Below are positions 16,933 to 24,652 of a stretch of 64,000 nucleotides of DNA, one piece after another. Made by a program: the position numbers and the translations under genes. Numbering within the stretch: position 1 is the first letter of the stretch; every line of letters starts with the position of its first letter. Origin of the DNA: Clostridia bacterium (GTDB lineage Bacteria; Bacillota; Clostridia; Lachnospirales; Anaerotignaceae); contig JALFWW010000008.1 of NCBI GenBank assembly GCA_022786605.1, positions 1 through 64,000 of the forward strand. The letters are read 5' to 3'. A model generated the notes under the pieces. The model did not search any database. It was not told the DNA's origin and worked only from the letters and a program-made list of their open reading frames with translations.

Positions 16933-17256
16933 ATGAGCAGGAAAGAGAGGCTATTATCTGTTCTGAAAGGAGCGGCAATGGCGGCAGGCGGCATTTTTCT
17001 GCTGATATTGGAAAATATGTGGTTTCAGGAACAAGGAACAGCCGGTGGTGCGCGTATCCATGGTTTTCTGGTTGTCATAGGTTTGGCTTTGCTGATTCTG
17101 GGAGCAGCTTTTCTGTGGGATGGATGCAGGAGGAAGAAAACCTCTGTGCCCAAAGAAAGGATGCTGACGGCATGTCCCTACTGCGGCGCCAATGTGCAGG
17201 GAAAAGAACGAAACTGCCTGATCTGCGGAAAGGATATGTATGAAATGAGGCAATAG
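16933..17256 (+). CDS. Small two-TM zinc-ribbon protein 1
   Basis: This 107-aa protein has two membrane segments (about residues 12-28 and 45-64). A C-terminal zinc ribbon follows: CPYCGANVQGKERNCLIC, i.e. CxxC...CxxC. I choose the ATG at 16933, seven bases after GGGGG; the ATG at 16927 touches the ribosome site. The zinc ribbon is nearly identical to that of the next gene, pointing to duplication. The function is not known. It lies directly behind the CheA-like gene. Confidence 0.7.
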   Translation: MSRKERLLSVLKGAAMAAGGIFLLILENMWFQEQGTAGGARIHGFLVVIGLALLILGAAFLWDGCRRKKTSVPKERMLTACPYCGANVQGKERNCLICGKDMYEMRQ

Positions 17257-17295
17257 GTCTATGAATAGGTAGCTTGTTTCAAAGGAGGAGAAAGC

Positions 17296-17628
17296 ATGTA
17301 TCTGTCAGAAAAAAGAAAAAGAATGCTGATATTTGATATTTGTATTTGGGGTGCCATTACCCTGCAGCTGCTGGTATTCATTCTGGTCAGATACCTCCCT
17401 GTTTCTTCTGACAGTATGAACAGGATTTACATGGCTGCCAGATTATGCAGTCTTGCTTTGATTTTGGGGGTTTCTTTTTATCGGTTGAAGCATCATTTTT
17501 CCACAGAGGGACGCTATCTCAATCAGGATGGGTATTATGAGGTTTGTCCTTACTGCGGCGCCAATGTGCAGGGCAGGGAGCGAAATTGCCGCATTTGCGG
17601 ACAGAATATGTATGAAAAAAATACCTGA
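17296..17628 (+). CDS. Small two-TM zinc-ribbon protein 2
   Basis: This 110-aa protein has two hydrophobic segments (about 13-32 and 43-61) and a C-terminal CPYCGANVQGRERNCRIC zinc ribbon. The ribbon matches that of the preceding gene at almost every position, while the membrane parts differ. GGAGG lies seven bases before the ATG. It is probably co-transcribed with its neighbours. The function is unknown. Confidence 0.7.
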   Translation: MYLSEKRKRMLIFDICIWGAITLQLLVFILVRYLPVSSDSMNRIYMAARLCSLALILGVSFYRLKHHFSTEGRYLNQDGYYEVCPYCGANVQGRERNCRICGQNMYEKNT

Positions 17629-17658
17629 TACCAATCAAAAGGACAGGAGGGGATGCCT

Positions 17659-18054
17659 ATGAGAAGCATCAAGCCCGGCAGAGGTCCATCTCTGCAGGGG
17701 GCCATCGGTTCATTGTTTGCTGTTGTTTTCGGTATTTTCTGGATGGTGTCAGCGGCAAAAATGGGTGCACCAACGCCATTTGTACTTATGGGACTGGTGT
17801 TTGTGGTGATCGCTGGCAGCAATGTCATTATTTCTCTGATGAATGCCACCGGGGAAAATCGCTTTTCTCTTTATGACATCACAGAAGAAGGAGAAGAACC
17901 TGACCCTTTGGAAGAAGTGCTGAACAAAAAAGAAAAAACAGCAGAACCAAAAGAGGAAGAGGAGAGACAAACAGAAACGGCTTTTTGTCCTTACTGTGGG
18001 GCAAAGGCGGAGAAAGACTACGCTTTCTGCCGTTCCTGTGGGAAAAAGTTGTGA
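17659..18054 (+). CDS. Small membrane zinc-ribbon protein 3
   Basis: This 131-aa protein has two membrane segments (about 14-30 and 38-55), then an acidic, charged linker of about 45 residues. It ends in a zinc ribbon, CPYCGAKAEKDYAFCRSC. The ATG at 17659 is chosen because the upstream in-frame ATG (17653) abuts the AGGAGGGG ribosome site. It is the third zinc-ribbon membrane protein in a row. The ribbon is of the general double-zinc-ribbon type and gives no function. Confidence 0.68.
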   Translation: MRSIKPGRGPSLQGAIGSLFAVVFGIFWMVSAAKMGAPTPFVLMGLVFVVIAGSNVIISLMNATGENRFSLYDITEEGEEPDPLEEVLNKKEKTAEPKEEEERQTETAFCPYCGAKAEKDYAFCRSCGKKL

Positions 18055-18093
18055 GAAAAAATGGAGTTTTTACCGTTTTTTTCGCGGATGTAC

Positions 18094-18122
18094 TTGTATA
18101 CACGGCGTTTTTTGTTTATAAT
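18094..18122 (+). promoter_or_regulatory. Promoter of pta-ackA
   Basis: TTGTAT (18094-18099), a 17-nt gap, then a perfect TATAAT (18117-18122). It lies about 150 bases before the pta start, leaving a long untranslated leader in which no known riboswitch is recognised. Confidence 0.75.
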
Positions 18123-18268
18123 AAATATGCTGTCCGTTTTATTGGAGACGGATTTTGAAACAGTATATATGTCAGGGAATTTTGTTTTCCTGAAACGGAA
18201 GAAACCTTTTTCTTCCAGTAAAAAAAGACAACAGTTAATCTATCTATTTAAAAATGGAGGTCTTTACA

Positions 18269-19270
18269 GTGGATTTTTTATCTGAAATGAAAGCAAAAGC
18301 AAAAGCAGACAAAAAGGTAATTGTACTGCCCGAATCTTATGAAAAAAGAAATCTGGAAGCAGCTGCTGAATGCCTGAGAGACAATCTGGCTGACATCGTT
18401 CTGATCGGCAACAAAGAAAAGATCATGGAAGCTGCTGGCAGCTTTGATGTATCCAAAGCAATCTTCGTTGATCCTGAAAACTACGAAAGAATGGACGAAG
18501 TTGTTGCTGCTCTGGCAGAAGCTAGAAAAAGCAAAGGCATGACTCTGGAAGAAGCTAGAAAACTTCTGCTGGACGATCCTCTGTTCATGGGCGTTATGCT
18601 GGTGAAAATGGATATCGCTGACGGTATGGTTTCCGGCGCAATCCACTCCACAGCTGACACACTGCGTCCCGCTCTGCAGATTCTGAAAACAGCACCTGGC
18701 ACAGAACTGGTATCCTCTTTCTTCATCATGGTAACAAACACACCTCAGTATGGTGATGACGGTATCCTGCTGTTCGCTGACTGCGCGCTGAACCAGAACC
18801 CTAACCCTCAGGAACTGGCTTGCATCGCAGGCGATTCCGCAAAATCTTACGAAGCATTCATCGGCAAAGAACCCAGAGTTGCTATGCTGAGCCACTCCAC
18901 AATGGGTTCCGCAAAACATGCTGACGTAACAAAAGTTGTAGACGCAGTTAAAATCGCGAAAGAAAAATTCCCCAACGTAAAACTGGACGGCGAAATCCAG
19001 CTGGACGCTGCTATCGTAAAAGAAGTTGGCGAACTGAAAGCTCCCAACAGCACAGTTGCTGGTAAAGCAAACGTACTGGTATTCCCTGACATCGACGCTG
19101 GTAACATCGGTTACAAACTGGTTCAGAGATTTGGGCAGGCAGAAGCTTTTGGTCCTATCCTGCAGGGTATCGCGAAACCTGTGAACGACCTGTCCAGAGG
19201 CTGCTCCGCAAACGACATCGTTGCAGTTGTTGCACTGACATCCGTTCAGGCGCAGGTAATGGGTAAATAA
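18269..19270 (+). CDS. pta: Phosphate acetyltransferase
   Basis: This 333-aa enzyme interconverts acetyl-CoA and phosphate with acetyl phosphate and CoA. Family marks are 'VIVLPESYEKRNLEAA' at the start, 'MLSHSTMGSAKH', and 'VFPDIDAGNIGYKLVQR' near residue 275. It is of the short single-domain type. The start is GTG at 18269, eight bases after GGAGG; in-frame codons farther upstream lack a ribosome site. With ackA downstream it forms the acetate/ATP branch of fermentation. Codon use is biased (AGA for Arg, CTG for Leu, GCA/GCT for Ala), as expected for strong expression. Confidence 0.95.
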   Translation: MDFLSEMKAKAKADKKVIVLPESYEKRNLEAAAECLRDNLADIVLIGNKEKIMEAAGSFDVSKAIFVDPENYERMDEVVAALAEARKSKGMTLEEARKLLLDDPLFMGVMLVKMDIADGMVSGAIHSTADTLRPALQILKTAPGTELVSSFFIMVTNTPQYGDDGILLFADCALNQNPNPQELACIAGDSAKSYEAFIGKEPRVAMLSHSTMGSAKHADVTKVVDAVKIAKEKFPNVKLDGEIQLDAAIVKEVGELKAPNSTVAGKANVLVFPDIDAGNIGYKLVQRFGQAEAFGPILQGIAKPVNDLSRGCSANDIVAVVALTSVQAQVMGK

Positions 19271-19347
19271 TTTTTCCTCAATCGGAAACAATGGCAGTTT
19301 TCTGCCCGCAAATAACAACTACGGACAAAAAATAAGGAGAGAAAAAA

Positions 19348-20544
19348 ATGAAAATTCTGGTTTTAAACTGTGGTAGTTCTTCCCTGAAATATCAGCTCAT
19401 CGACATGGAAACCGAAAGCGTACTGGCAAAAGGTCTGTGCGAAAGAATCGGTATTGAAGGCTCCAGACTGAAACATCAGCCTGTAGGCAAAGAAGATGTT
19501 ATCTTCAATGATTACATGGAAGATCACAGCGTAGCAGTAAAAATGGTGCTGGATGCACTGACAGACAGCGAACATGGTGTTGTAAAATCCATGTCTGAAA
19601 TCAACGCAGTTGGTCACCGTGTTGTACATGGTGGTGAATACTTCGCAAACTCCGTTGTAATCACACCTGAAGTTATCGAAGCAATCGAAAAATGCTGCGA
19701 ACTGGCACCCCTGCACAACCCTGCAAACCTGATCGGTATCCACGCTTGCGAAAAGATCATGCCCGGCGTACCTCAGGTAGCTGTATTCGACACAGCATTC
19801 CACCAGACAATGCCCGAAAGAGCATACCTGTATGCAATCCCTTACGAATACTATGAAAAATATAAAATCAGAAGATACGGTTTCCACGGCACAAGCCACA
19901 GATTCGTATCTGAAGAAGCTGCGAAAATGCTGGACAGACCTTATGACCAGACAAAAACAATCACTTGCCATCTGGGTAACGGCGGTTCCGTATGTGCAGT
20001 AAGAAACGGCAAATCCATTGACACAACCATGGGCTTCACACCTCTGGAAGGTCTGGTAATGGGTACAAGAGCTGGTGACGTTGACGCAGCTGTAATCACA
20101 TTCCTGATGGAAAAAGAAAAACTGACACCTCAGGAAATGGACAATATCCTGAACAAACATTCCGGCGTACTGGGTATCTCCGGTGTATCCAGCGACTTCC
20201 GTGACGTTGAAGAAGCAAGCGAACATGGTAACGAAAGAGCTGGTATCGCTCTGGACGTATTCGCTTACAAAGTAGCGAAGAGAATCGGCGCTTATGCTGC
20301 TGCTATGAACGGCGTAGACGCAATCGTATTTACAGCAGGTCTGGGTGAAAACTCCGCTTCCACAAGAAGACTGATTTGTGACTATTTGGGTTACCTGGGC
20401 GTACACATTGATTCTTACAACAACTCTTTGAGAGGCAAAGCGATCGAAATCTCCGCTCCCGACTCCAGAGTAAGAGTGTTTGTAATCCCTACAAACGAAG
20501 AACTGGTTATTGCAAGAGATACAAAGGAATTGCTTGACAAATAA
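19348..20544 (+). CDS. ackA: Acetate kinase
   Basis: This 398-aa enzyme makes ATP from acetyl phosphate and ADP. It shows the classic ASKHA signatures: '[13 protein letters not shown]' at the N-terminus, '[10 protein letters not shown]', '[13 protein letters not shown]', '[11 protein letters not shown]', and 'FTAGLGENS' near residue 330. The length is standard. It lies 77 bases after pta and has its own ribosome site, AAGGAGAG. Codon use is as biased as in pta. The last codons overlap the promoter of the next transcript. Confidence 0.97.
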   Translation: MKILVLNCGSSSLKYQLIDMETESVLAKGLCERIGIEGSRLKHQPVGKEDVIFNDYMEDHSVAVKMVLDALTDSEHGVVKSMSEINAVGHRVVHGGEYFANSVVITPEVIEAIEKCCELAPLHNPANLIGIHACEKIMPGVPQVAVFDTAFHQTMPERAYLYAIPYEYYEKYKIRRYGFHGTSHRFVSEEAAKMLDRPYDQTKTITCHLGNGGSVCAVRNGKSIDTTMGFTPLEGLVMGTRAGDVDAAVITFLMEKEKLTPQEMDNILNKHSGVLGISGVSSDFRDVEEASEHGNERAGIALDVFAYKVAKRIGAYAAAMNGVDAIVFTAGLGENSASTRRLICDYLGYLGVHIDSYNNSLRGKAIEISAPDSRVRVFVIPTNEELVIARDTKELLDK

Positions 20545-20562
20545 GAAACCTTTCTGTATAAT
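20534..20562 (+). promoter_or_regulatory. Consensus promoter of yceD-rpmF inside the ackA 3' end
   Basis: Perfect TTGACA (20534-20539), a 17-nt gap, perfect TATAAT (20557-20562). The -35 box overlaps the last codons of ackA. It is the only full-consensus promoter noted in the window. Confidence 0.85.
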
Positions 20563-20591
20563 ATTTTAGGTACGACTACGGGGTGATACGA

Positions 20592-21098
20592 ATGATATTG
20601 CAAATGGCTCATTTATATGGTAAAAACGGTGCTTCTATGGAAGTGCACATATCTGAGCAGATACAAGAGATTGCGGCATACCCCAATGTTGTGGGTTTTA
20701 TGGAGCCTGTAAAAATAGAAGGAACTCTTAGAAACGAAAATGAGATTTTCGTTTTGGAAGCAAAGGGCGAAACAAAGGTCAGCCTTCCGTGTGACCGTTG
20801 CCTTGCGCCGGTAACAACAGAGATTCACTTCAATATTGAGGAGCGTTTTTCCCATACAGGCAGAGATGACGAAGAGACAGAAACTTTTTCGGGAGATCAG
20901 ATCGATCTTGCGGACTATGTCAGAAGCGGGATCATGGAGGCCATGCCTATGAAAACACTTTGTAGGGATGACTGCAAAGGACTCTGTCCTGTCTGCGGCA
21001 AGGATCTGAACACAGGTGCGTGCGGATGCGACACCACAGAGATAGATCCGAGATTTGAAAGTTTGAGGGCTCTTTTCAATGTTGATGAGGAGGTGTAG
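20592..21098 (+). CDS. yceD: YceD family (DUF177) metal-binding protein
   Basis: This 168-aa protein of the YceD/DUF177 family is encoded immediately upstream of rpmF in most bacteria and implicated in 23S rRNA accumulation. Two cysteine groups are visible: 'CDRCLAPV' near residue 67, and a C-terminal cluster 'CRDDCKGLCPVCGKDL' with 'ACGC'. It ends in 'DPRFESLRALF', typical of the family. The ATG at 20592 is preferred over a GTG nine bases upstream that lies inside the GGGGTG ribosome site. rpmF starts two bases after its stop. Confidence 0.9.
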   Translation: MILQMAHLYGKNGASMEVHISEQIQEIAAYPNVVGFMEPVKIEGTLRNENEIFVLEAKGETKVSLPCDRCLAPVTTEIHFNIEERFSHTGRDDEETETFSGDQIDLADYVRSGIMEAMPMKTLCRDDCKGLCPVCGKDLNTGACGCDTTEIDPRFESLRALFNVDEEV

Positions 21099-21100
21099 AA

Positions 21101-21280
21101 ATGGCTGTACCTAAGGGTCGAGTATCTAAATCCAAAAGAGATAAGAGAAAAGCACAGAGCTGGAAGATCGCAACACCCAACCTGGTAAAATGCAGCAAAT
21201 GCGGCGAACTGATGGCGCCTCACCAGGTATGCAAAGCTTGTGGTGCTTATAACAAGAAAACTATCATCAAAGTTGACTAA
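21101..21280 (+). CDS. rpmF: 50S ribosomal protein L32
   Basis: This 59-aa protein starts 'MAVPKGRVSKSKRDKRKAQ', the universal L32 start. It carries a zinc-binding CSKC...CKAC pair, so it is the Zn (C+) form. The GGAGG ribosome site overlaps the end of yceD. A strong terminator follows. Confidence 0.97.
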   Translation: MAVPKGRVSKSKRDKRKAQSWKIATPNLVKCSKCGELMAPHQVCKACGAYNKKTIIKVD

Positions 21281-21297
21281 TTTTGGATGAGCAAATG

Positions 21298-21325
21298 AAA
21301 GGCAGCAGAAATGCTGCCTTTTTTG
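21298..21325 (+). terminator. Terminator of yceD-rpmF
   Basis: GGCAGCA, loop GAAA, TGCTGCC, then six T. It lies 18 bases after the rpmF stop. Confidence 0.9.
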
Positions 21326-21352
21326 CGTTGGGTGAAAAAAGATGTCTGTAAG

Positions 21353-21461
21353 GCAACTTCCCCTTAAGAAAACATACCATATAAAATCTTAAGAGGTAAG
21401 AAAATTGAAATCCTTTGCATGATCAGGATTTGCGGCGTTCTTTGTTTTCTTATGAAGATGC
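21353..21461. repeat. Palindromic intergenic repeat, copy B
   Basis: This shorter, oppositely oriented relative of the element at 9470-9632. Its left end (21353-21373) matches the reverse complement of 9612-9632 at 20 of 21 positions. Its right end (21438-21461) is an exact 24-nt reverse complement of 9470-9493. Between them lies a smaller AAATCC...GGATTT hairpin. It lies downstream of rpmF. Confidence 0.7.
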
Positions 21462-21500
21462 TCTAAAGGATATCTTTTCAGAAATCCTGATTCATATAAT

Positions 21501-21535
21501 AAAGCTGGAATCCATGCAAAAAGGATTCCAGCTTT
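21501..21535. terminator. Bidirectional terminator next to AIM24 gene
   Basis: AAAGCTGGAATCC and GGATTCCAGCTTT form a perfect 13-pair stem around a 9-nt loop, with AT-rich flanks. It ends the minus-strand AIM24 transcript, 25 bases from its stop. Confidence 0.8.
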
Positions 21536-21560
21536 ATTCATTTTCGATATGATGTATTTT

Positions 21561-22322
21561 TTAGTCCAGAACAGGTGCCATCAGCACTTTGCCAGTGCCA
21601 CGGAATACGTTCACCAGACCTTCGCCGGAAGCTGCGGAACCAATGAGGGTTTTGCCAGAGCGTTCTACAGTAAAGTCAAGGCTGCCGCTCCATGCGATGG
21701 CCATATTGCCGTCGATTTTCAGCACATCATCCTGCAAGTAGATTTCAATGAGTTCTTCTCTGGGGCAAGGGCATTCCAGGGCTACCACACCGCTGCCGCT
21801 CAAACCCAGATTAAATAAGCCTTCTCCGCCAGCTACAGCAGAGGACAGGTTGGACCGCATAACAGCTTTGTGTGTCAGTTTGGAATCGCAGGCCAAAAAC
21901 AGACCGTCCTCCAGAATCAGAGAGCCGTTCCAGTCTGCGACATCTTCCAGCAGGATGTATTTGTAGGTGGGTTCCAGCACCAAAGTGCCGTCGCCGGTAT
22001 ATTCTGGTTTGATGGCGGATTCACCGGTTGCTTTCCCGCGGATGGCTTTGCCGAAAAGGTCGCCTACGCCTTTGATGCCAGTGGTGGCATTGACGTTGCC
22101 AACGGTCCACTGCATAGCACCTGCCTGTAATGTGATATTGGCTTTTTTCAAATCACAAATAACCTGACGTCTGCGCACATTCATTTCAGAAGCGAAATAA
22201 GCTGTTGCCGCATTGGCAGGAGAAACGCTCAAATCCCGCAGATATTCAATAACCGTAAAAGGTCCCAATTCTGTCAAAATACGAATGTCATCATTTTCCA
22301 GAAGATTTTTGATCTGATACAT
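21561..22322 (-). CDS. AIM24 family protein
   Basis: This 253-aa, all-beta protein belongs to the AIM24/TIGR00266-like group. It has repeated glycine-rich strands such as 'LQAGAMQWTVGNVNA', 'GEGLFNLGLSGSGVVALE' and 'GEGLVNVFRGTGKVLMAP'. The bacterial function of the family is not established. The start is the ATG at 22322, eight bases after AAAGGAGG; an upstream in-frame ATG encodes an ill-fitting extension across the ribosome site. It is a single-gene unit, transcribed away from plsX. Confidence 0.8.
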   Translation of the reverse strand: MYQIKNLLENDDIRILTELGPFTVIEYLRDLSVSPANAATAYFASEMNVRRRQVICDLKKANITLQAGAMQWTVGNVNATTGIKGVGDLFGKAIRGKATGESAIKPEYTGDGTLVLEPTYKYILLEDVADWNGSLILEDGLFLACDSKLTHKAVMRSNLSSAVAGGEGLFNLGLSGSGVVALECPCPREELIEIYLQDDVLKIDGNMAIAWSGSLDFTVERSGKTLIGSAASGEGLVNVFRGTGKVLMAPVLD

Positions 22323-22439
22323 AAACAATGCCTCCTTTGCATCCATAAAAGGTATTATGATTCATACAATGTTACTTTACCATATTTTGTCAAATACGGC
22401 AATGATTTCGTTATGGAGAAAAAGTATTGGGATGCGGGA

Positions 22440-22468
22440 TTGTAATTTTATGGGGAATTGTTTATACT
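22440..22468 (+). promoter_or_regulatory. Promoter of plsX
   Basis: TTGTAA (22440-22445), 17-nt gap, TATACT (22463-22468), 40 bases before the plsX start. No FapR-type operator was recognised. Confidence 0.7.
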
Positions 22469-22507
22469 AAAAGCATGTAATTTGAAAGAAAGGATCATGG
22501 TGAGTTT

Positions 22508-23497
22508 ATGGATCAGAAAATAATCGTCGCACTGGATGCCATGGGTGGTGATCTGGCTCCTGTGGAAACCGTCAAAGGCGCTGTGGACGCAGTCAAAGAA
22601 ATGAATGTACTGGTAAAGCTGGTAGGCAGAGAAGAAGATGTGAACCGAGAACTGGCAAAATATACATATCCCAAAGAAAAAATTGAAGTCATTCATGCGG
22701 AAGAAGTCATCGGTACCGATGAAGTGCCTACTATGGCAATTCGCAAAAAGAAAAATTCCTCTATGGTCGTAGGCATGCAGCTGGTGAAAAATGGGGAGGC
22801 TGACGCCTTTGTTTCCGCCGGCAGTACCGGTGCTCTGCTGACAGGCTCTCTGCTCATTGTAGGTCGTCTGCCGGGCGTAGAACGTCCCGTATTAGGTACT
22901 TGCCTGCCTACAAAAAATGGCTTCACATTTTTGGTAGACAGTGGCGCAAACGTGGACTGTAAAGCAAAATATCTGGAACAGTTCGGCAAAATGGGTTCTG
23001 TTTATGTGGAAAACGTATTTGGTAAGAAAAATCCTTCTGTTGCACTGGTGAATATCGGTGCGGAAAAAGAGAAGGGCGATAGCCTGACCAAAGAGGCTTA
23101 TGAGCTTCTGGAAGTATCTGATTTGAATTTTGTAGGCAATATTGAGCCCAGAAACATTCCCTTTGGGGAAGCGGATGTCATTGTCTGCGATGGCTTTGTA
23201 GGCAATACCATTTTGAAATTCGCGGAAGGTCTGAGCAAAACATTGGTGGACATCATCAAGTCTGAAATCACCAAAGGCGCTTATAAAATTGCCGCGGCTA
23301 TGCTGGTAAAACCTTTCCGCAATGTAAAAAAATATTTCGATGCGGATGAAGTTGGCGGCGCACCTTTTATCGGGCTGAAATCCCTTGTGGTAAAAGCGCA
23401 TGGCAGCTCTAATGCCAAAGCCTTTAAAAATGCTATCAGACAGTGTGTACTGTTTAAAGAAGCGGATATTGTAGGAAAAATTCAGAATAAACTTTAA
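22508..23497 (+). CDS. plsX: Phosphate acyltransferase PlsX
   Basis: This 329-aa enzyme makes acyl-phosphate from acyl-ACP and phosphate, the first step of membrane phospholipid synthesis in Firmicutes. Visible marks are 'IVALDAMGGDLAPVETVKGA' at the start, 'GSTGALLTGSLLIVGRLPG' in the middle, and 'PFIGLKSLVVKAHGSS' near the end. It is followed by an acyl carrier protein gene and rnc, the usual neighbourhood. The start ATG is preceded by GAAAGGA. Confidence 0.95.
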   Translation: MDQKIIVALDAMGGDLAPVETVKGAVDAVKEMNVLVKLVGREEDVNRELAKYTYPKEKIEVIHAEEVIGTDEVPTMAIRKKKNSSMVVGMQLVKNGEADAFVSAGSTGALLTGSLLIVGRLPGVERPVLGTCLPTKNGFTFLVDSGANVDCKAKYLEQFGKMGSVYVENVFGKKNPSVALVNIGAEKEKGDSLTKEAYELLEVSDLNFVGNIEPRNIPFGEADVIVCDGFVGNTILKFAEGLSKTLVDIIKSEITKGAYKIAAAMLVKPFRNVKKYFDADEVGGAPFIGLKSLVVKAHGSSNAKAFKNAIRQCVLFKEADIVGKIQNKL

Positions 23498-23552
23498 ACA
23501 GCAAAATCTTATGTATGAAATTCGGAAAACTTCTATTTTTCGGGGAATTCTA

Positions 23553-23581
23553 CTGACAAAACGGCAGAAATAGAGTATAGT
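23553..23581 (+). promoter_or_regulatory. Promoter of acpP-rnc
   Basis: CTGACA (23553-23558), 17-nt gap, TATAGT (23576-23581). It suggests acpP-rnc can be transcribed independently of plsX. Confidence 0.6.
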
Positions 23582-23613
23582 ATTGACAGAAAAGAAAAAA
23601 GGAGGTTACATGT

Positions 23614-23844
23614 ATGGACGAAACTGTTGTAATGCAGATCGTTGCGGATCAGCTGCATATTTCTGCGGATAGTTTACGGGAGGAAACTTCCTTTGTGGAT
23701 ATCAGTGCGGATTCACTGGACGTGTTTCAGATCATTTCTGCATTGGAGGAAACTTATAACATCGAGTTTGACAACGATGTGGCGGAGAATATGAAAACCA
23801 TTGGAAATGTGTTGGATTATATCAGAAAAGTAGTGGAGAAGTAA
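23614..23844 (+). CDS. acpP: Acyl carrier protein
   Basis: This 76-aa, acidic, helical protein has the phosphopantetheine attachment serine in 'DISADSLDVFQII' (Ser near residue 37). It carries growing acyl chains for fatty acid synthesis and for PlsX. It diverges from the textbook ACP in the first helix (DETVVMQIVADQL), so it may not be the only ACP of the organism. GGAGG lies upstream of the ATG, and rnc starts one base after its stop. Confidence 0.9.
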   Translation: MDETVVMQIVADQLHISADSLREETSFVDISADSLDVFQIISALEETYNIEFDNDVAENMKTIGNVLDYIRKVVEK

Positions 23845-23845
23845 T

Positions 23846-24541
23846 ATGAATTATTTGAATTTGGAAGAATTTGAAAAGAAACTGGGATACCATTTTGCGG
23901 ATAAGCATTTGCTTTTGCTGGCACTGACCCATAGTTCCTATGCCAATGAAAATAAAAAAGGCAGTCATGAGAACAACGAAAGACTGGAATTTTTGGGTGA
24001 CGCGGTGCTGGATATGGTGGTAAGTGAATATATGTACCGCAAATTTCCCGAGATGCCGGAAGGAGAACTGACCAAGCTGCGGGCGGCAGTGGTTTGTGAG
24101 GGTTCTCTGGCAGGCCTGTCCAGAAAATTGGGCGTAGGCAGAAATCTGTTTTTGGGTAAAGGCGAAGAAAGCACCGGCGGCAGAAACAGAGATTCCATCC
24201 TCGCGGATGCCTTTGAAGCAATCATCGGCGCAGTGTGCATGGATGGCGGTATCGAAGCCGCATCTGCATATGTTATGCGGTTTATGGAAGACCAGATTGC
24301 CCATACCAAGACCAATTTCCGCAATCTGGACTGCAAGACACACTTGCAGGAAATCATCCAGAAAATCAGCAAGGTTCCTGTACACTATGCCATTGTAGAT
24401 GAAAAAGGTCCTGACCACAACAAAGTCTTTGTGGCGGAAGTGACCCACGAAGGCAAGGTGCTGGGACAGGGCAGTGGCAAGAGCAAAAAAGAAGCGGAAC
24501 AGAACGCAGCCAATGCTGCATTGGAAAAAATGAAAGCATAA
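23846..24541 (+). CDS. rnc: Ribonuclease III
   Basis: This 231-aa double-strand RNA endonuclease has a catalytic domain with the signature 'NNERLEFLGDAVLDMVVSEY' (about residues 43-62), and the downstream acidic residues in 'DAFEAIIGAVCMDGG'. The C-terminal double-stranded RNA-binding domain (about 157-229) ends 'SKKEAEQNAANAALEKM'. It processes rRNA and sense/antisense duplexes. It is not followed by smc-ftsY as in many Firmicutes; a terminator ends the transcript here. Confidence 0.96.
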   Translation: MNYLNLEEFEKKLGYHFADKHLLLLALTHSSYANENKKGSHENNERLEFLGDAVLDMVVSEYMYRKFPEMPEGELTKLRAAVVCEGSLAGLSRKLGVGRNLFLGKGEESTGGRNRDSILADAFEAIIGAVCMDGGIEAASAYVMRFMEDQIAHTKTNFRNLDCKTHLQEIIQKISKVPVHYAIVDEKGPDHNKVFVAEVTHEGKVLGQGSGKSKKEAEQNAANAALEKMKA

Positions 24542-24546
24542 TAAGA

Positions 24547-24594
24547 GAGCAGGTGATTGCAGAGGATATTCTTTTTCAATCACCTGTTTTTTAT
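24547..24594 (+). terminator. Terminator of acpP-rnc
   Basis: AGCAGGTGATTG and CAATCACCTG form a long stem followed by six T, six bases after the rnc stop. A second hairpin at 24602-24634 (GCCG..CTCTT/AAGAG..CGGC) could end the converging DUF362 transcript. Confidence 0.85.
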
Positions 24595-24652
24595 GAAAAA
24601 AAAGCCGGACACTCTTGAGAAAGAGGCGGCTCTTTTGTTTTAGGGAAAATGT

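Noticed and set aside
18278-20406. Long minus-strand open frames opposite pta and ackA (346 and 347 aa)
   Set aside because: Shadows of highly biased codon use in pta and ackA; compositions are implausible (many Cys and Phe).
9470-21461. CRISPR array
   Set aside because: The 24-nt repeat occurs only in isolated, inverted copies 12 kb apart, with no spacers and no cas genes.
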